Shown: positions 26,153 through 35,740, counted from the first letter of the stretch. The stretch: 64,000 nucleotides of DNA from UMGS172 sp045637775 (GCA_045637775.1 JAZUAC010000037.1:35128-99127), one strand, 5' to 3'. Notes: a model not told the origin generated them from the letters alone. Numbers and translations are program-made.

Positions 26153-26956
26153 TCACCCCAACATTACATCGAGCAGCATCATTGTAGCGAAGCCGAGGAC
26201 TATTCCCATGGTTGCCGAATAGGGTTGAGCCTTTTGATTCTGCTGACATTCGGGGATAAGCTCATGCACTGCGACCAAAATCATGGCACCCGCAGCGAAG
26301 GATAGGGCGTAGGGTAATATTGCCTCAACGTAAGACACAAGAACTGCACCGATAACGCCTGCAATCGGCTCAACCATGCCCGATGCCTGACCCAAAAGAA
26401 AACTCCGCTTTCTTGAGTAGCCTTCTCTTCTTAAAGGTACCGAAACCGCCGCGCCCTCGGGGAAATTTTGCAAACCTATTCCAACGGCAACCGAGATTGC
26501 ACCCATTAAATCTTGGGTTTGGTCTGCGTTTCCTTGCAACGCACCAAACGCAACACCAACCGCTAATCCCTCGGGTATGTTGTGTAGTGTAATAGAAAGC
26601 ACCAGCATAATAATACGGCGCAGGCGTTCATTGGGTTGTCCTTCCGAGCTGTCGGCTCTTTTTCTTGCCAACGATACCACCTTGTCCGAGCCCCAAAGAA
26701 ACAAAGCTCCGCACAGAAACCCTAATGTTGCGACTATATAAGCAGGCAAGGTTGACGCGTTTTGTGCACGTTCGATCGCCGGTTGTAATAAAGACCAAAA
26801 ACTTGCAGCTATCATGACGCCCGAAGCAAACCCAAGCATTATATTAAGGGTTTTTGGATTTGGGGACGAGAAAAAGACTACCGTTGCCGCACCGAGTGCT
26901 GTAACAAACCATGTTCCTAGTGTCGCTGTCAACGCCATAAGAATGTAATTATCCAT
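26153..26956 (-). CDS. ZIP family metal transporter
   Basis: 267 residues with about eight hydrophobic segments. The metal-binding motif HNIPEGLAVGVAFG is in the middle of the protein, and the related NFPEGAAVSVPL in the next helix. A cytoplasmic variable loop separates the third and fourth segments. It probably imports zinc or another divalent cation. ATG 26956 is chosen because GGAGG lies six bases before it; a TTG two codons earlier is less likely. It stands alone on the minus strand, upstream of the polyvalent remnant and downstream of rnpB. Confidence 0.9.
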   Translation of the reverse strand: MDNYILMALTATLGTWFVTALGAATVVFFSSPNPKTLNIMLGFASGVMIAASFWSLLQPAIERAQNASTLPAYIVATLGFLCGALFLWGSDKVVSLARKRADSSEGQPNERLRRIIMLVLSITLHNIPEGLAVGVAFGALQGNADQTQDLMGAISVAVGIGLQNFPEGAAVSVPLRREGYSRKRSFLLGQASGMVEPIAGVIGAVLVSYVEAILPYALSFAAGAMILVAVHELIPECQQNQKAQPYSATMGIVLGFATMMLLDVMLG

Positions 26957-27010
26957 GTCCAACCTCCATTATCAGTATATTTCTGATAGAGGTTCTTGTG
27001 CATGAAATAA

Positions 27011-27036
27011 AAAAACACGCCGAAGCGTGTTTTTTT
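27011..27036 (-). terminator. Terminator of rnpB
   Basis: On the minus strand, AACACGC / GCGTGTT around TTCG is followed by a T-run, directly after the rnpB 3' end. Confidence 0.85.
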
Positions 27037-27038
27037 AA

Positions 27039-27375
27039 TGCGACCGGATCTGTAAGCCGGGTTCTGTATTGGACGACTATCTTTCTTGGCCTTGCGTTGC
27101 CGCAAGGCTCACGCCATCTGTCACGGCACGCAGGGCGCGTATTGCCGTATTTGATGTTGCTTCGGATAGGGTTTACAGGACTGCACGGTCTCCCGTCAGT
27201 CGGTGAGCTCTTACCTCGCCTTTCCACCCTTACCGTGAAATTCACGGCGGTATATCTCTGTTGCACTTTCCCTAAGGTCACCCTCGGCGGCCGTTAGCCG
27301 CTATCCTGCCCTGTGAAGCCCGGACTTTCCTCAGGGGTCTTTCAAGACCTCCCGCAGCCGTCTGGTCCACTCGCA
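27039..27375 (-). ncRNA. rnpB: RNase P RNA (bacterial type A-like)
   Basis: The catalytic RNA of RNase P, which trims tRNA 5' leaders. On the minus strand the universally conserved pieces are visible in order: GAGGAAAGTCCGGGCT near the 5' end, CAGGGCAG, GGGTGACCT.AGGGAAAGTGC.ACAGAGA, GGTAAGGGTGGAAAGG, and a 3' end with CAGAACCCGGCTTAC before CGGTCGCA. The length, about 337 bases, fits. Frames seen across this interval in both strands are not genes. The ends are estimated from promoter and terminator positions. Confidence 0.95.
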
Positions 27376-27381
27376 AGGACT

Positions 27382-27409
27382 ATTTTAACATAAATTTTCA
27401 AAAATGCAA
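27382..27409 (-). promoter_or_regulatory. Predicted rnpB promoter
   Basis: On the minus strand, TTGCAT and TAAAAT are separated by 16 bases, just upstream of the RNA start. Confidence 0.65.
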
Positions 27410-27747
27410 ATGTTTTTTTGCTTATCATGGTAATGTGTAGTAATGGTAACCTGTTATTAAAGACTCTAAATGTACTACAGATTAAGTAATAGGTGCCTAT
27501 CAAGGTGAAATCTACATGTACATTTGGGAATCGTGTCACTTTAAAGAACGGACCTAACAAGAAATTCAGTGATAATCAGAAGTGCTACTGTATACAATAT
27601 TGATTGATGTTGCGTTTTATGGTTGCGCGTGTTATAATAAAAAATAATTTGTCCTTTGGGTTTATTCATAGTTTAATGTTTGTGTGTTGATTTCAAATTT
27701 ATAATGGATAAAACAAGCGTATTTAATCTATATATGGGAGTTTGTTT
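27410..27747. other. Non-coding AT-rich interval
   Basis: I see no gene here. The sequence becomes clearly more AT-rich than the housekeeping regions. It ends in GGGAG, the ribosome site of the metalloprotease gene. No convincing -35/-10 pair could be fixed. Confidence 0.5.
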
Positions 27748-30345
27748 ATGAAAAAAATTATATCTTTAATTTTGTGCATTGTGATAGTTATTTCTTTGTG
27801 TGGTTGTGGTGATTCCAATAAACATAAAAATTACACAGAAGTCGAAAAGTTTTTTTATAACGAGGATTATGGAGTTTTGTTTAATGATTTTACAAAAGTT
27901 AAAGTCGTTGATGCTAATTCTGTGATTTCCGCTGCAAGTGATGCAGGTAAAGCTCTTGGCTTGAAAAATGCCACTAACGGACTTACCCTGAAAAGCCAAG
28001 ACACTTTGGATGGCATAAACTATTATCGCTTGCAACAAAACTATAATGGCATAGAAGTTGTCGGAAATAATATAGTTATAGTTACTGATCAAAACGGCTC
28101 CGTTCTTGCGTGTTCATCAAACCTAAAAGACATAACCGAGAAAGATATTAAATTTACGGATTCTTCAGCGCAACAAATTATCGAAAGGATTGCAACATAC
28201 TTAAATGTGTCGATGAGTTCTCTTAGAATTCAATCTAGTCATCGCGTAATTAAATATCAAGAGTCACCCTGTCTGTATTATAATATATGGGTCTCGTACG
28301 ATCTAAACGACAAAACATATTTGGTGAATTTGTATGTTCCTGCTGGTGAAGGTGCCATTTTGAGTGGTATTAAGCCCGATCCATATAATATTGAGGATAT
28401 TAGTGTTATTGATAAGTTTACGAGTATTGCGCACGATACGGGCAATTATGCAAATCAGTATATGTATGATTTTGGCAATGGTGTTTTTTGCTTTGATGCA
28501 AAAGGAACCAAGCATTATTCGGATAAAAATGAAATGTTCGAAAAAGCGTTTGCGGTAGGTATTGAAAGAGTAGATACTTCTCTTCAAAAATACAGTAATG
28601 TTAATGATTTTTCGAGTGGTGTAACTAAAATAAAAAAATGGTATTCCGATAAAATTGAAGATGCCGATTTTGATGTTGCTATCGTATTTGATACAGGAGG
28701 AAGGACATCAGCGGGCTCAGTTCCCTCGGATGTTATCAAAAAAATATATTTGGCACAGTTGAACTACACAGACAGAGAAATTGCAGCGATATTTATAAAT
28801 AATTCTGAGGATGTTTCATTTGAAATTTTAGCTCATGAGTATACTCATTTAATCACCAATAAAACGGTTAATTGGTCGCAAGAAAATTTCCTTTTGGAAA
28901 ATCCAGCACAATGTATCAATGAAGCGTACTCTGATTTGTTTGGTATGATTATTGATTGGGAAATTAATCAAAAACCACAGAATAAACCTTTTAAATGGGT
29001 GAGTCATAGAACAGATATCGCCAATACACAATATCCTCATAAAATAGGCAGTAAGAGTTTTGAGGTTTATAAGACAGATGATGGTGCAGACTGCTTATGT
29101 ACTAGTGTTGGTGGTGAACTGGTAGCGTACAGATATGCATACTGTGTTACTTTGCAGTATGCGGCGTACTTGATGAATACTGCGCAGCAGGACAGCTTAA
29201 CAATAGATGAAATACGAAAACTGTGGTTACATACTATGTATTCGCTTCCGTCGAATTGCGAGTTTAATACTTTCCGCGATTTGATGATGGTTACGGCGAG
29301 GTTTACAGGCTTTTCAAATCAAAAGGTGATGTGTATTAACAATGCATTTAAGACAATAGGCATTGATGGGACTGTAGAATATTCAGTTTTGGTGAATGGT
29401 TCAAACGATTCGAAAAATAATAACGGTTTAGATAATTCCACACCGAACGATAAGCTTGAAGAAGATAAAAATGTTAATGGTATTAAGATTTCCACCGCAG
29501 CAGACTTAAAGAAAATCGAAAATAACCCTGGTGGTAGTTATATCTTGACAAATGATATTGACTTGTCTTCGGAGACTAGTTGGAAACCGCTTTGTTCAAG
29601 TTCTGAACCATTTACGGGAACACTGGATGGAAACGGCTATTGTATAAAAAATCTGAAAGTTAATACCACGTATAAAAAAGATGTGATGGATTCCGAATAT
29701 TCGGGACTGTTTACAGAGGTTTCAGGTGCAAATTTTAAGAATCTTGGCATAGTAGACAGCGAAATCTGTGTCAATTCAGATGAGTATAAAGGCGCCGCCG
29801 GAACATTGGCAGGAAAAAGCACAACAAGGGTTGAAAATCAAAGTTATGTATTGACTAAGGTGACTAACTGCTATGTTGGTAAAACGACCATGGTTAAGAG
29901 TAAGGTTATCCAAAACGGGGGCTCTTCGTTTGGAGCAACAATGACTATTGGCGGTTTTTTTGGTTGTGGTATTGCTAATTTCACGGATTGTTATAATTTT
30001 GGCACAATTTATGCTGATACGCCCTACGCTGACCAAATTGTGGGAGGGTTTATTGGGGAACCGCACACATATAAATCATATAACTGTACAATAGAATCGT
30101 GTGTCAGTGCAGCTAAAATAGAAGCAAGACATATATGGGGAGATAAGAAAGGTGCGTTCTTTGGATATAGTTTGGCAAAATGTGAAAATGTGGATATTAT
30201 CGATTCTTATTATGTTGTTGATTCCGAAGACTGGCATCATGTGAAAGCGGTAGCAGATACCGATGATAACTTATTTACAAGTGTTACAAAACATAAATTT
30301 GAAGATGTGGGAGAGTTGTTAGAAAACTTTCAGAAAAGTAGATAA
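27748..30345 (+). CDS. Thermolysin-like (M4) metalloprotease lipoprotein with C-terminal GLUG-like region
   Basis: 865 residues. The signal peptide ends in a lipobox (ISLCGC, Cys near residue 20), so it is exported and lipid-anchored. Residues 60-200 look like an FTP/PepSY propeptide. The zinc site is HEYTH at 363-367, with the third ligand Glu392 in NEAYSDLFG, as in M4 peptidases. After a low-complexity linker near 560-590, the C-terminus has GTLDGNGYCIKNLKV and GGFIGE, typical GLUG/beta-helix adhesion sequence. Codons are AT-rich compared with neighbours, suggesting transfer. It is probably a cell-surface protease; the substrate is unknown. Confidence 0.85.
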   Translation: MKKIISLILCIVIVISLCGCGDSNKHKNYTEVEKFFYNEDYGVLFNDFTKVKVVDANSVISAASDAGKALGLKNATNGLTLKSQDTLDGINYYRLQQNYNGIEVVGNNIVIVTDQNGSVLACSSNLKDITEKDIKFTDSSAQQIIERIATYLNVSMSSLRIQSSHRVIKYQESPCLYYNIWVSYDLNDKTYLVNLYVPAGEGAILSGIKPDPYNIEDISVIDKFTSIAHDTGNYANQYMYDFGNGVFCFDAKGTKHYSDKNEMFEKAFAVGIERVDTSLQKYSNVNDFSSGVTKIKKWYSDKIEDADFDVAIVFDTGGRTSAGSVPSDVIKKIYLAQLNYTDREIAAIFINNSEDVSFEILAHEYTHLITNKTVNWSQENFLLENPAQCINEAYSDLFGMIIDWEINQKPQNKPFKWVSHRTDIANTQYPHKIGSKSFEVYKTDDGADCLCTSVGGELVAYRYAYCVTLQYAAYLMNTAQQDSLTIDEIRKLWLHTMYSLPSNCEFNTFRDLMMVTARFTGFSNQKVMCINNAFKTIGIDGTVEYSVLVNGSNDSKNNNGLDNSTPNDKLEEDKNVNGIKISTAADLKKIENNPGGSYILTNDIDLSSETSWKPLCSSSEPFTGTLDGNGYCIKNLKVNTTYKKDVMDSEYSGLFTEVSGANFKNLGIVDSEICVNSDEYKGAAGTLAGKSTTRVENQSYVLTKVTNCYVGKTTMVKSKVIQNGGSSFGATMTIGGFFGCGIANFTDCYNFGTIYADTPYADQIVGGFIGEPHTYKSYNCTIESCVSAAKIEARHIWGDKKGAFFGYSLAKCENVDIIDSYYVVDSEDWHHVKAVADTDDNLFTSVTKHKFEDVGELLENFQKSR

Positions 30346-30393
30346 GGTTTGTGACCGGTCAACAAAACCACAGATTTTTTTGGGGATGGTTTT

Positions 30394-31182
30394 ATGTCGA
30401 TGTTTGACGGTTTTCTGATATGCTCTGACCTTGACGGAACCTTTTGGGGTCAGGGTTCAGAGGTAGAGAATCAAAAAGCAATAGAATATTTTATAGAAAA
30501 CGGCGGTCGGTTCAGCTTTGCAACAGGCCGTACTGTTGATTTCATCAGCGAAAAGCCATTTGCCTCGATCATAAATGCGCCAACCTGCCTTTTTAACGGT
30601 GCGGTGGTGTATGACTATTCGCAAGAAAAGCTTTTGCGAGAGGTTAGGCTTCCTTACACAGTGCGTGAGTTTTTGGATGCCGTGTCGGACAAGATAAAAG
30701 GCTTTACAAAGTTAGGCCTTTTCCGTGGTATTCACGATAGCGGAACATATTATTCGAATCTCGATGAGATAATTGAAAGTGACTTTGAGTGCCATTCGTT
30801 AAAATTGCTTTGCACGTTTGAGACTACCGACAGAACATTAGAGTTTAAACATGCCTGCAGGAGTATGCCTTTTTTCAAAAATACCTATATTTCACGTTCG
30901 TGGGGTTATGGCGTTGAGTTTAATGCCGCAAACGGCACTAAGGGTCATGCATTGGATTTTTTTAAGAGTTACTGCGGTGCACATACTTCAATTGGAATAG
31001 GTGACTATGACAACGATTTGACGTTGGTTCAGCATGCCGATATTGGTGTTGCGGTTGGAAATGCCGTCGATGAACTGAAGGAGTCGGCCGATTGGGTTGT
31101 GAAACATTATTCTGAATGTGCCATAAAAGATCTTGTTAGTCGGTTGGAGGATGCTATCAGAAAAGGAGAGTTAAATGAATAA
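30394..31182 (+). CDS. HAD-superfamily hydrolase, Cof-like
   Basis: 262 residues. Motif I is SDLDGTFWG near residue 11, motif II FATGRT near 42, motif III Lys in the NGTKGHAL stretch, and motif IV GIGDYDNDLTLVQ near 205. The large cap between motifs II and III is of Cof type (C2). It probably dephosphorylates a sugar phosphate or flavin nucleotide. It overlaps the YdcF-type gene by eight bases, so the two form an operon. Confidence 0.88.
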   Translation: MSMFDGFLICSDLDGTFWGQGSEVENQKAIEYFIENGGRFSFATGRTVDFISEKPFASIINAPTCLFNGAVVYDYSQEKLLREVRLPYTVREFLDAVSDKIKGFTKLGLFRGIHDSGTYYSNLDEIIESDFECHSLKLLCTFETTDRTLEFKHACRSMPFFKNTYISRSWGYGVEFNAANGTKGHALDFFKSYCGAHTSIGIGDYDNDLTLVQHADIGVAVGNAVDELKESADWVVKHYSECAIKDLVSRLEDAIRKGELNE

Positions 31183-31930
31183 GCAAATGCTTCATAAAAT
31201 TGCACGAACAGTTATTTTTGTGATCGGCGGTTTGCTTTTGATCAACGCTGTTGGAATAACCGTGGCAGCCAATTCCAACTTAGGGATACTGTTCACCTAT
31301 ATCGCAGGTGCGTTCTTTGTTTTGTGGGGTGTTTTTTACCGATACTCGGTTGAACGAATGCACATCGTGATAAAGTGTATTATTGCGGTTGGTTTGGCTT
31401 CGGTTGTGGGCATCGTATCGTTTGTTTATATCTTTGGCAAGACCGATTCTGTGACTTATAAAGAAGATGCTGTTATCGTTTTGGGAGCAGGTATAAAAGG
31501 CGAGGAAATAAGCCGAACACTTAAAAATCGTTTGGATGTTGCAATTGAATATTACCGTAAAAACCCTGATTCGGTCATAGTCGTCACAGGCGGTCAAGGG
31601 CATGATGAGGTCATTCCCGAGTCACTTGCTATGCAAAGGTATCTTATTGCTCAAGGCATACCTGAAAGTAGCATTTTGAAGGAAGACAAGTCTACCAGCA
31701 CTGACGAAAATTTCAGGTTTGCCAAAAAGATACTCGATGAATATTTTAAAAGAGAGTACCGCGTTTTGTTTGTGAGTGACGATTTTCATATTTACCGTGC
31801 CAATATTTCAGCCGAAAATGAAGGCTTCCGCAATATAGGGCACCTTCACAGTACAGCACCGTTTTACACCCTTATACCCAACGGCTTGAGGGAGTATTTA
31901 GCAGTTATGTATGAATGGATAATAAAATGA
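31175..31930 (+). CDS. YdcF/SanA/ElyC family (DUF218) membrane protein
   Basis: 251 residues with three N-terminal hydrophobic segments, then a DUF218 domain outside or at the membrane face. Visible motifs are AVIVLGAGIKG near residue 103, VVTGGQGHDEVIPESLAM near 145, and STSTDENFRFAK near 178. Members influence cell-envelope integrity, but the reaction is not known. AAAGGAGAG within the previous gene precedes the ATG. A terminator follows. Confidence 0.86.
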   Translation: MNKQMLHKIARTVIFVIGGLLLINAVGITVAANSNLGILFTYIAGAFFVLWGVFYRYSVERMHIVIKCIIAVGLASVVGIVSFVYIFGKTDSVTYKEDAVIVLGAGIKGEEISRTLKNRLDVAIEYYRKNPDSVIVVTGGQGHDEVIPESLAMQRYLIAQGIPESSILKEDKSTSTDENFRFAKKILDEYFKREYRVLFVSDDFHIYRANISAENEGFRNIGHLHSTAPFYTLIPNGLREYLAVMYEWIIK

Positions 31931-31934
31931 TTTT

Positions 31935-31967
31935 ATACTGTCTCGATTTCGGTCGGGACAGTTTTTT
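31935..31967 (+). terminator. Terminator after YdcF gene
   Basis: ACTGTC / GACAGT with an inner TCG/CGG extension, followed by seven T residues. Confidence 0.8.
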
Positions 31968-32210
31968 TATGGATTCCCTACAAAGCCTTCTCATTGAGGT
32001 GAAGGGAGCTCTATAAAAGCCGATTCAGTGTGTTGTAGGGCGGGATTTCGGCGCCTCCATGGAAGAACGGAGAGAGCAAGCCCTCGCCCTAGAAGGTTGA
32101 CTGGGGAATTAGATTTCTGCAAACTAATTGGTTGAAATGTCGGTTTTATTGCTTTTTTAAGCAAATGTAAAAATAGTGACATTATACTTGTGATTTGCTT
32201 AATTAAGCAC
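31968..32210. repeat. Intergenic interval with inverted repeat
   Basis: No gene was seen. TAGGGCG (32036-32042) and CGCCCTA (32085-32091) form the ends of a short GC-rich element related in style to the GTAGGGGCG repeats. The rest is AT-rich leader to the next promoter. Confidence 0.45.
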
Positions 32211-32239
32211 TTGACAAATGATGCTGAAATAGGTAAAAT
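32211..32239 (+). promoter_or_regulatory. Strong sigma-A promoter for the secreted repeat protein
   Basis: TTGACA, 17 bases, TAAAAT. The predicted leader of about 130 bases starts with the small dyad TTACTGTATAGTAA. Confidence 0.72.
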
Positions 32240-32375
32240 GTTACTGTATAGTAATGTGCCTTGTTGTATGCTTTTGCAGGGCATATGCTAATTTAAGTAT
32301 CCCTTTAATGTTAGGTCAGGACATTATATTTTAAGCGATAAAAAGCATAATTTAAAATGAAATGAGGAGATTTTT

Positions 32376-35300
32376 ATGAAAACAAGAAAATTAACAAGTA
32401 TTGCGCTTATTCTTTGCTTGCTTATGTCCTTGGTTTCGGTTATGTTCGTAGGCACTGCTTCGGCAGAAACATACGATTCCTCTGACAACGCATTTGAGTA
32501 TAAGACTGTTTTAAACCTCACTTTTGACGGTGTTAATTGTGGCGGTATCGCTATGGCTAACGCAAATACTGCCAAGATTGAGAACGGCACCTTCGTTATT
32601 GGAAACTCCGGTGGTGCCGCAGGCGGTTCTTGGATTGCTAAAGATGGTACTGTAAACGCAGGTGCTGCCATCCCCAACAAGACCAATGTTACCGATGCTT
32701 CAAAGAGCCCGAAAGCAAATTTGTTTGCACTTGAGGGTAATACTACATATAGAATTACCTATAAGTATGCTTACAGAAACGATTTTCCCGAAGGCCAAGA
32801 AATGCAGTTCATGGCCGCTAACGACCCCTATCTTTCTGCTAACCACGGTCGTGGTACCGGTCTTGCCACTTATATTGCAACCGTAGCCGATGCTATGGAT
32901 GCTAAAGCAGGCACACCCACCGGTGAAGCCACTTTTGGCGAGCTTAAGGAAGAAACCTTTGTTTTCTCGACCAAGAGCACTGCTGAAGGTAAATTCCTCG
33001 GTGTCAGAACCTCGGGTGGCGGTGCTAACGCATATGTAATGTTTGACGATTTCAAGGTTGAAAAGGTTGTAAGCAACGCTCAGTACAAGACCGTTCTCGA
33101 CATCAACTTTGATTCTAACACCGCAGCAGGTATTGCTTCAACCGGTTTTGATACCAACTGGAACAACAAGGTTACCGGTGGCAACATGCTCATGATTCAG
33201 AATAAAGGCGGCGGCGGTTCGCTTTGGTTTGGTGCTAACGAGTCGGTTAACAGCGATAAGACCACCATTCCTTCTCAGACCACCTATGATGCAGATACTG
33301 CAGCCGAGTTGGTTAAGGATTGCTTCGAGCTTCAGCCTGCAACTACCTATAAGATTACCTTCAAGTATCGTTACAGAGATGATGCTCATACCAGCGGTAA
33401 TCTCTCTTTTATGAGCGCTATCAACCCCTATTTGAAAGAAAACCATGGCCGTGGTTCGGGCATTAGCGCATCTATCGCTACCACTATCGATCCTATGGAG
33501 ACCTCGGCTGCAAACGAGACCTTTGGCGGCACAAGCGCTTGGCACGAGTGGAGAGAGGAAACCTTCATCTTCACTACCAAGGATGAGTTGACCAACAAAT
33601 ATCTTGGCTTGAGACCTGAGTATAACAGCAATTACAAGATTGCAACCCAGATCGATGACTTCAAGATTGAGGTTCTCACTGCCGATATTTACACCTTCGA
33701 CTATAAGACCGATAAGGCACCTTTGGATGTTACTGCTGATGGAGTTTTGTACTCCACTAACAAGCATTACACCTTGTGTAATTACGGTACCGAAGGCGGT
33801 TCTTACATCGACGAGGCAGGTTTGCACTTCAGACCCACCAACAACACAAACGGTCTTAACTATGATAACTTTGGTTGGAACCATAATGCACTCATTTACG
33901 ACTTTGACGTAGACTGCAACGGCTCTCACCAGGTTATAGTTGATGCAAACTACTTGTATATCGTAACCGTTAAGTATAAGGTTGTTTCGGCTAAAGGCAA
34001 CGGCGCTATTGCTATCGCTGTTAAGGCTCAGGATTCCAAAGACTATTCTACCCGTGAGGTTGCTCACAGATACCACAATGCCGCCTCCGATAAGTATTAC
34101 TACCTTACCGGTGTTGTTGATGCAGCATCTATTTCTAACTTGGGCGGTCGGGAGATCATGCTCGTAGGTAGTGCTGCAGCAGGCACCGAGTACCTTGTTG
34201 AGTCGGTTGTTGTTACCGCCATCGAGAAGGATACCGCAGATGTTGCTCTTGTTAAGACCGACGATGCAAATCCTTATGTATATGATGTTGATTTTGTTAA
34301 GAGAGGCACCGAAATTGATGTACCTCACACCATCATTAAGAACCCCACCAACACTAAAGAAGAGAACGCTTACAACATCAGCTATGTTAATCCTTCGCTC
34401 AAGACCCTAAGAATTGATACCGATGGTGACGACTATGTTTACACCCCTAACGGCACCGAAACCGGTAACACTTATCTTGAGTCTTATGAGGATGCAGAGC
34501 GCGGTACTGTTGTAAAAATCAGCACCTCTAAGGGTTCGGGCGTTTCTACCTCTACTTTTAACTTTAACGAGTTTAAGCCTGAAGTAGGTAAAAAGTACTA
34601 TGTAACCTTCGATGCAAAGCTTCTTGAAAACAATAATAAAAAAGAAGCTGCGCTCAAATTTGAAAGACTTTATTATTCCGGTGCATCGGGTATCAGCCAG
34701 TCCGGTGATAAGACCCACATCAATGCTGATGTTAACTCTAAGGTTACCGCATTGACCGGTATAACCCTCACAACCGAGTGGAAGACCTACGGTTGGGTGC
34801 TCAATGTTAAGGAAGAAACCGGTGACGCAGCAAACAGACCTTACGTTTCGTTTGCAGTTCCTCATAACGGAACTGATAAGGGTGACGATGTTCATGCAGG
34901 TGTATTCGTTGTTGACAACTTCACTGTTGTTGAGTACACCACCGAAGGCGCTGCTACTGCACCTAACGATGCAACCGATGCAATGGCTTCTATCAGAGGC
35001 TACGGCGTATCGGCAGACGGTTCTTATCAGTCTGCAGGCTTGCGTTTCAGAGCAACTGTTGATGCAGCAACCAAGGCAGCCGCTTCCGAAATCGGCTTCA
35101 TCGTTGCTCCCGCAAAGGCCGCCACGGCTTACGGCGCAGAGTGGTACGCAGCCGAGGGTGAGCTTGTTGCAGGTGTTTCGGCACTCAAGCAGGCTTGCTA
35201 CATCAAGGATACTAAGGATATCGTTTACTCAGACCTTGGTGACAAGGGTACTGCATATCAGATGATCCTCAAGGGTCTTTCGACCGAGGACGGTAAGACC

Positions 35301-35441
35301 GCATTCAACCAGAGATTCGTTGCTGTAATGTATGTTGTAGCCGAGGATGGTACTACTCAGTACTACAACCTTGGTGAAACCAGCTATAATGAGATGCTTA
35401 CTGCGTACGGTATTTCCGGCACAGTAGTTCCCGAAGTTTGA
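32376..35441 (+). CDS. Large secreted protein with tandem carbohydrate-module-like repeats
   Basis: 1021 residues, with a Sec signal peptide cleaved after TASA (about residue 36). Residues 43-230 and 235-430 are two copies of one domain: each starts YKTVL, contains NHGRG at the same place, and ends with DDFK(V/I)E. They look like beta-sandwich carbohydrate-binding modules. Residues 450-620 and 640-850 are further Ig- or CBM-like regions. The last 160 residues contain SAGLRFRATVD and GYGVSADGSYQ, a C-terminal module I have seen associated with Ruminococcaceae secreted proteins. No catalytic motif, sortase signal or dockerin was seen. GAGGAG precedes the ATG. It is followed 15 bases later by a 41-residue gene. 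Confidence 0.82.
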   Translation: MKTRKLTSIALILCLLMSLVSVMFVGTASAETYDSSDNAFEYKTVLNLTFDGVNCGGIAMANANTAKIENGTFVIGNSGGAAGGSWIAKDGTVNAGAAIPNKTNVTDASKSPKANLFALEGNTTYRITYKYAYRNDFPEGQEMQFMAANDPYLSANHGRGTGLATYIATVADAMDAKAGTPTGEATFGELKEETFVFSTKSTAEGKFLGVRTSGGGANAYVMFDDFKVEKVVSNAQYKTVLDINFDSNTAAGIASTGFDTNWNNKVTGGNMLMIQNKGGGGSLWFGANESVNSDKTTIPSQTTYDADTAAELVKDCFELQPATTYKITFKYRYRDDAHTSGNLSFMSAINPYLKENHGRGSGISASIATTIDPMETSAANETFGGTSAWHEWREETFIFTTKDELTNKYLGLRPEYNSNYKIATQIDDFKIEVLTADIYTFDYKTDKAPLDVTADGVLYSTNKHYTLCNYGTEGGSYIDEAGLHFRPTNNTNGLNYDNFGWNHNALIYDFDVDCNGSHQVIVDANYLYIVTVKYKVVSAKGNGAIAIAVKAQDSKDYSTREVAHRYHNAASDKYYYLTGVVDAASISNLGGREIMLVGSAAAGTEYLVESVVVTAIEKDTADVALVKTDDANPYVYDVDFVKRGTEIDVPHTIIKNPTNTKEENAYNISYVNPSLKTLRIDTDGDDYVYTPNGTETGNTYLESYEDAERGTVVKISTSKGSGVSTSTFNFNEFKPEVGKKYYVTFDAKLLENNNKKEAALKFERLYYSGASGISQSGDKTHINADVNSKVTALTGITLTTEWKTYGWVLNVKEETGDAANRPYVSFAVPHNGTDKGDDVHAGVFVVDNFTVVEYTTEGAATAPNDATDAMASIRGYGVSADGSYQSAGLRFRATVDAATKAAASEIGFIVAPAKAATAYGAEWYAAEGELVAGVSALKQACYIKDTKDIVYSDLGDKGTAYQMILKGLSTEDGKTAFNQRFVAVMYVVAEDGTTQYYNLGETSYNEMLTAYGISGTVVPEV

Positions 35442-35456
35442 TAGGAGGTAAGGCAA

Positions 35457-35582
35457 ATGAATAAAGAATATCAGAAGCCCGAAATGACTATCAAGGCTTT
35501 GGTTGCAGAGACCGAACTCGCTAACGAGGGCGGAGAACTCATCTTCAGCACCAACACCGATGGTTGGTTTGATTGGGACTAA
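35457..35582 (+). CDS. 41-residue peptide with Gly-Gly motif and Trp/Asp-rich tail
   Basis: It starts ATG at 35457 with a perfect AGGAGG-type site (ATAGGAGGTAAGG) before it. The leader-like part (KPEMTIKALVAETELANEGG) is followed by a short acidic aromatic tail (STNTDGWFDWD). It has no cysteines and no hydrophobic signal. It lies 15 bases after the large secreted protein and before a terminator, so it belongs to the same mRNA. The layout resembles a peptide precursor with a double-glycine leader, but no maturase, peptidase or ABC exporter is nearby. The function is unknown; I list it as a real small gene because of the ribosome site and operon position. Confidence 0.68.
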   Translation: MNKEYQKPEMTIKALVAETELANEGGELIFSTNTDGWFDWD

Positions 35583-35600
35583 TATCCTAAACTAAACACA

Positions 35601-35633
35601 AACACCCGACTGTAAAAGGTCGGGTGTTTTTTT
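35601..35633 (+). terminator. Terminator after the 41-residue peptide gene
   Basis: AACACCCGAC / GTCGGGTGTT is followed by seven T residues. Confidence 0.9.
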
Positions 35634-35643
35634 GATATGAGAA

Positions 35644-35740
35644 AACCACCTGCTTAGCAGGTGGTTCCAAAGAGGCTTATGCCGTTGAACAATCCCGCCG
35701 CAGTAAGCGGCTGTCAACGAAGTTGACTGAGGGATTGTTT
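35644..35740. repeat. Tandem hairpin repeat
   Basis: AACCACCTGC / GCAGGTGGTT is followed by a long dyad, AACAATCCC ... GGGATTGTT, with an inner hairpin. It resembles dispersed palindromic repeats of Clostridia. No gene was seen. Confidence 0.65.

Noticed and set aside
26949..27297. Two overlapping frames across rnpB
   Set aside because: The interval is the RNase P RNA, with all conserved elements present.
33138..34328. 396-codon minus-strand frame opposite the secreted protein
   Set aside because: Product of codon bias in a repeat-rich gene; no ribosome site and low-complexity residues.
35457..35582. Complete RiPP or bacteriocin cluster around the Gly-Gly peptide
   Set aside because: No radical-SAM maturase, YcaO, LanM, C39 peptidase or ABC exporter lies nearby. 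Only the precursor-like shape is present.
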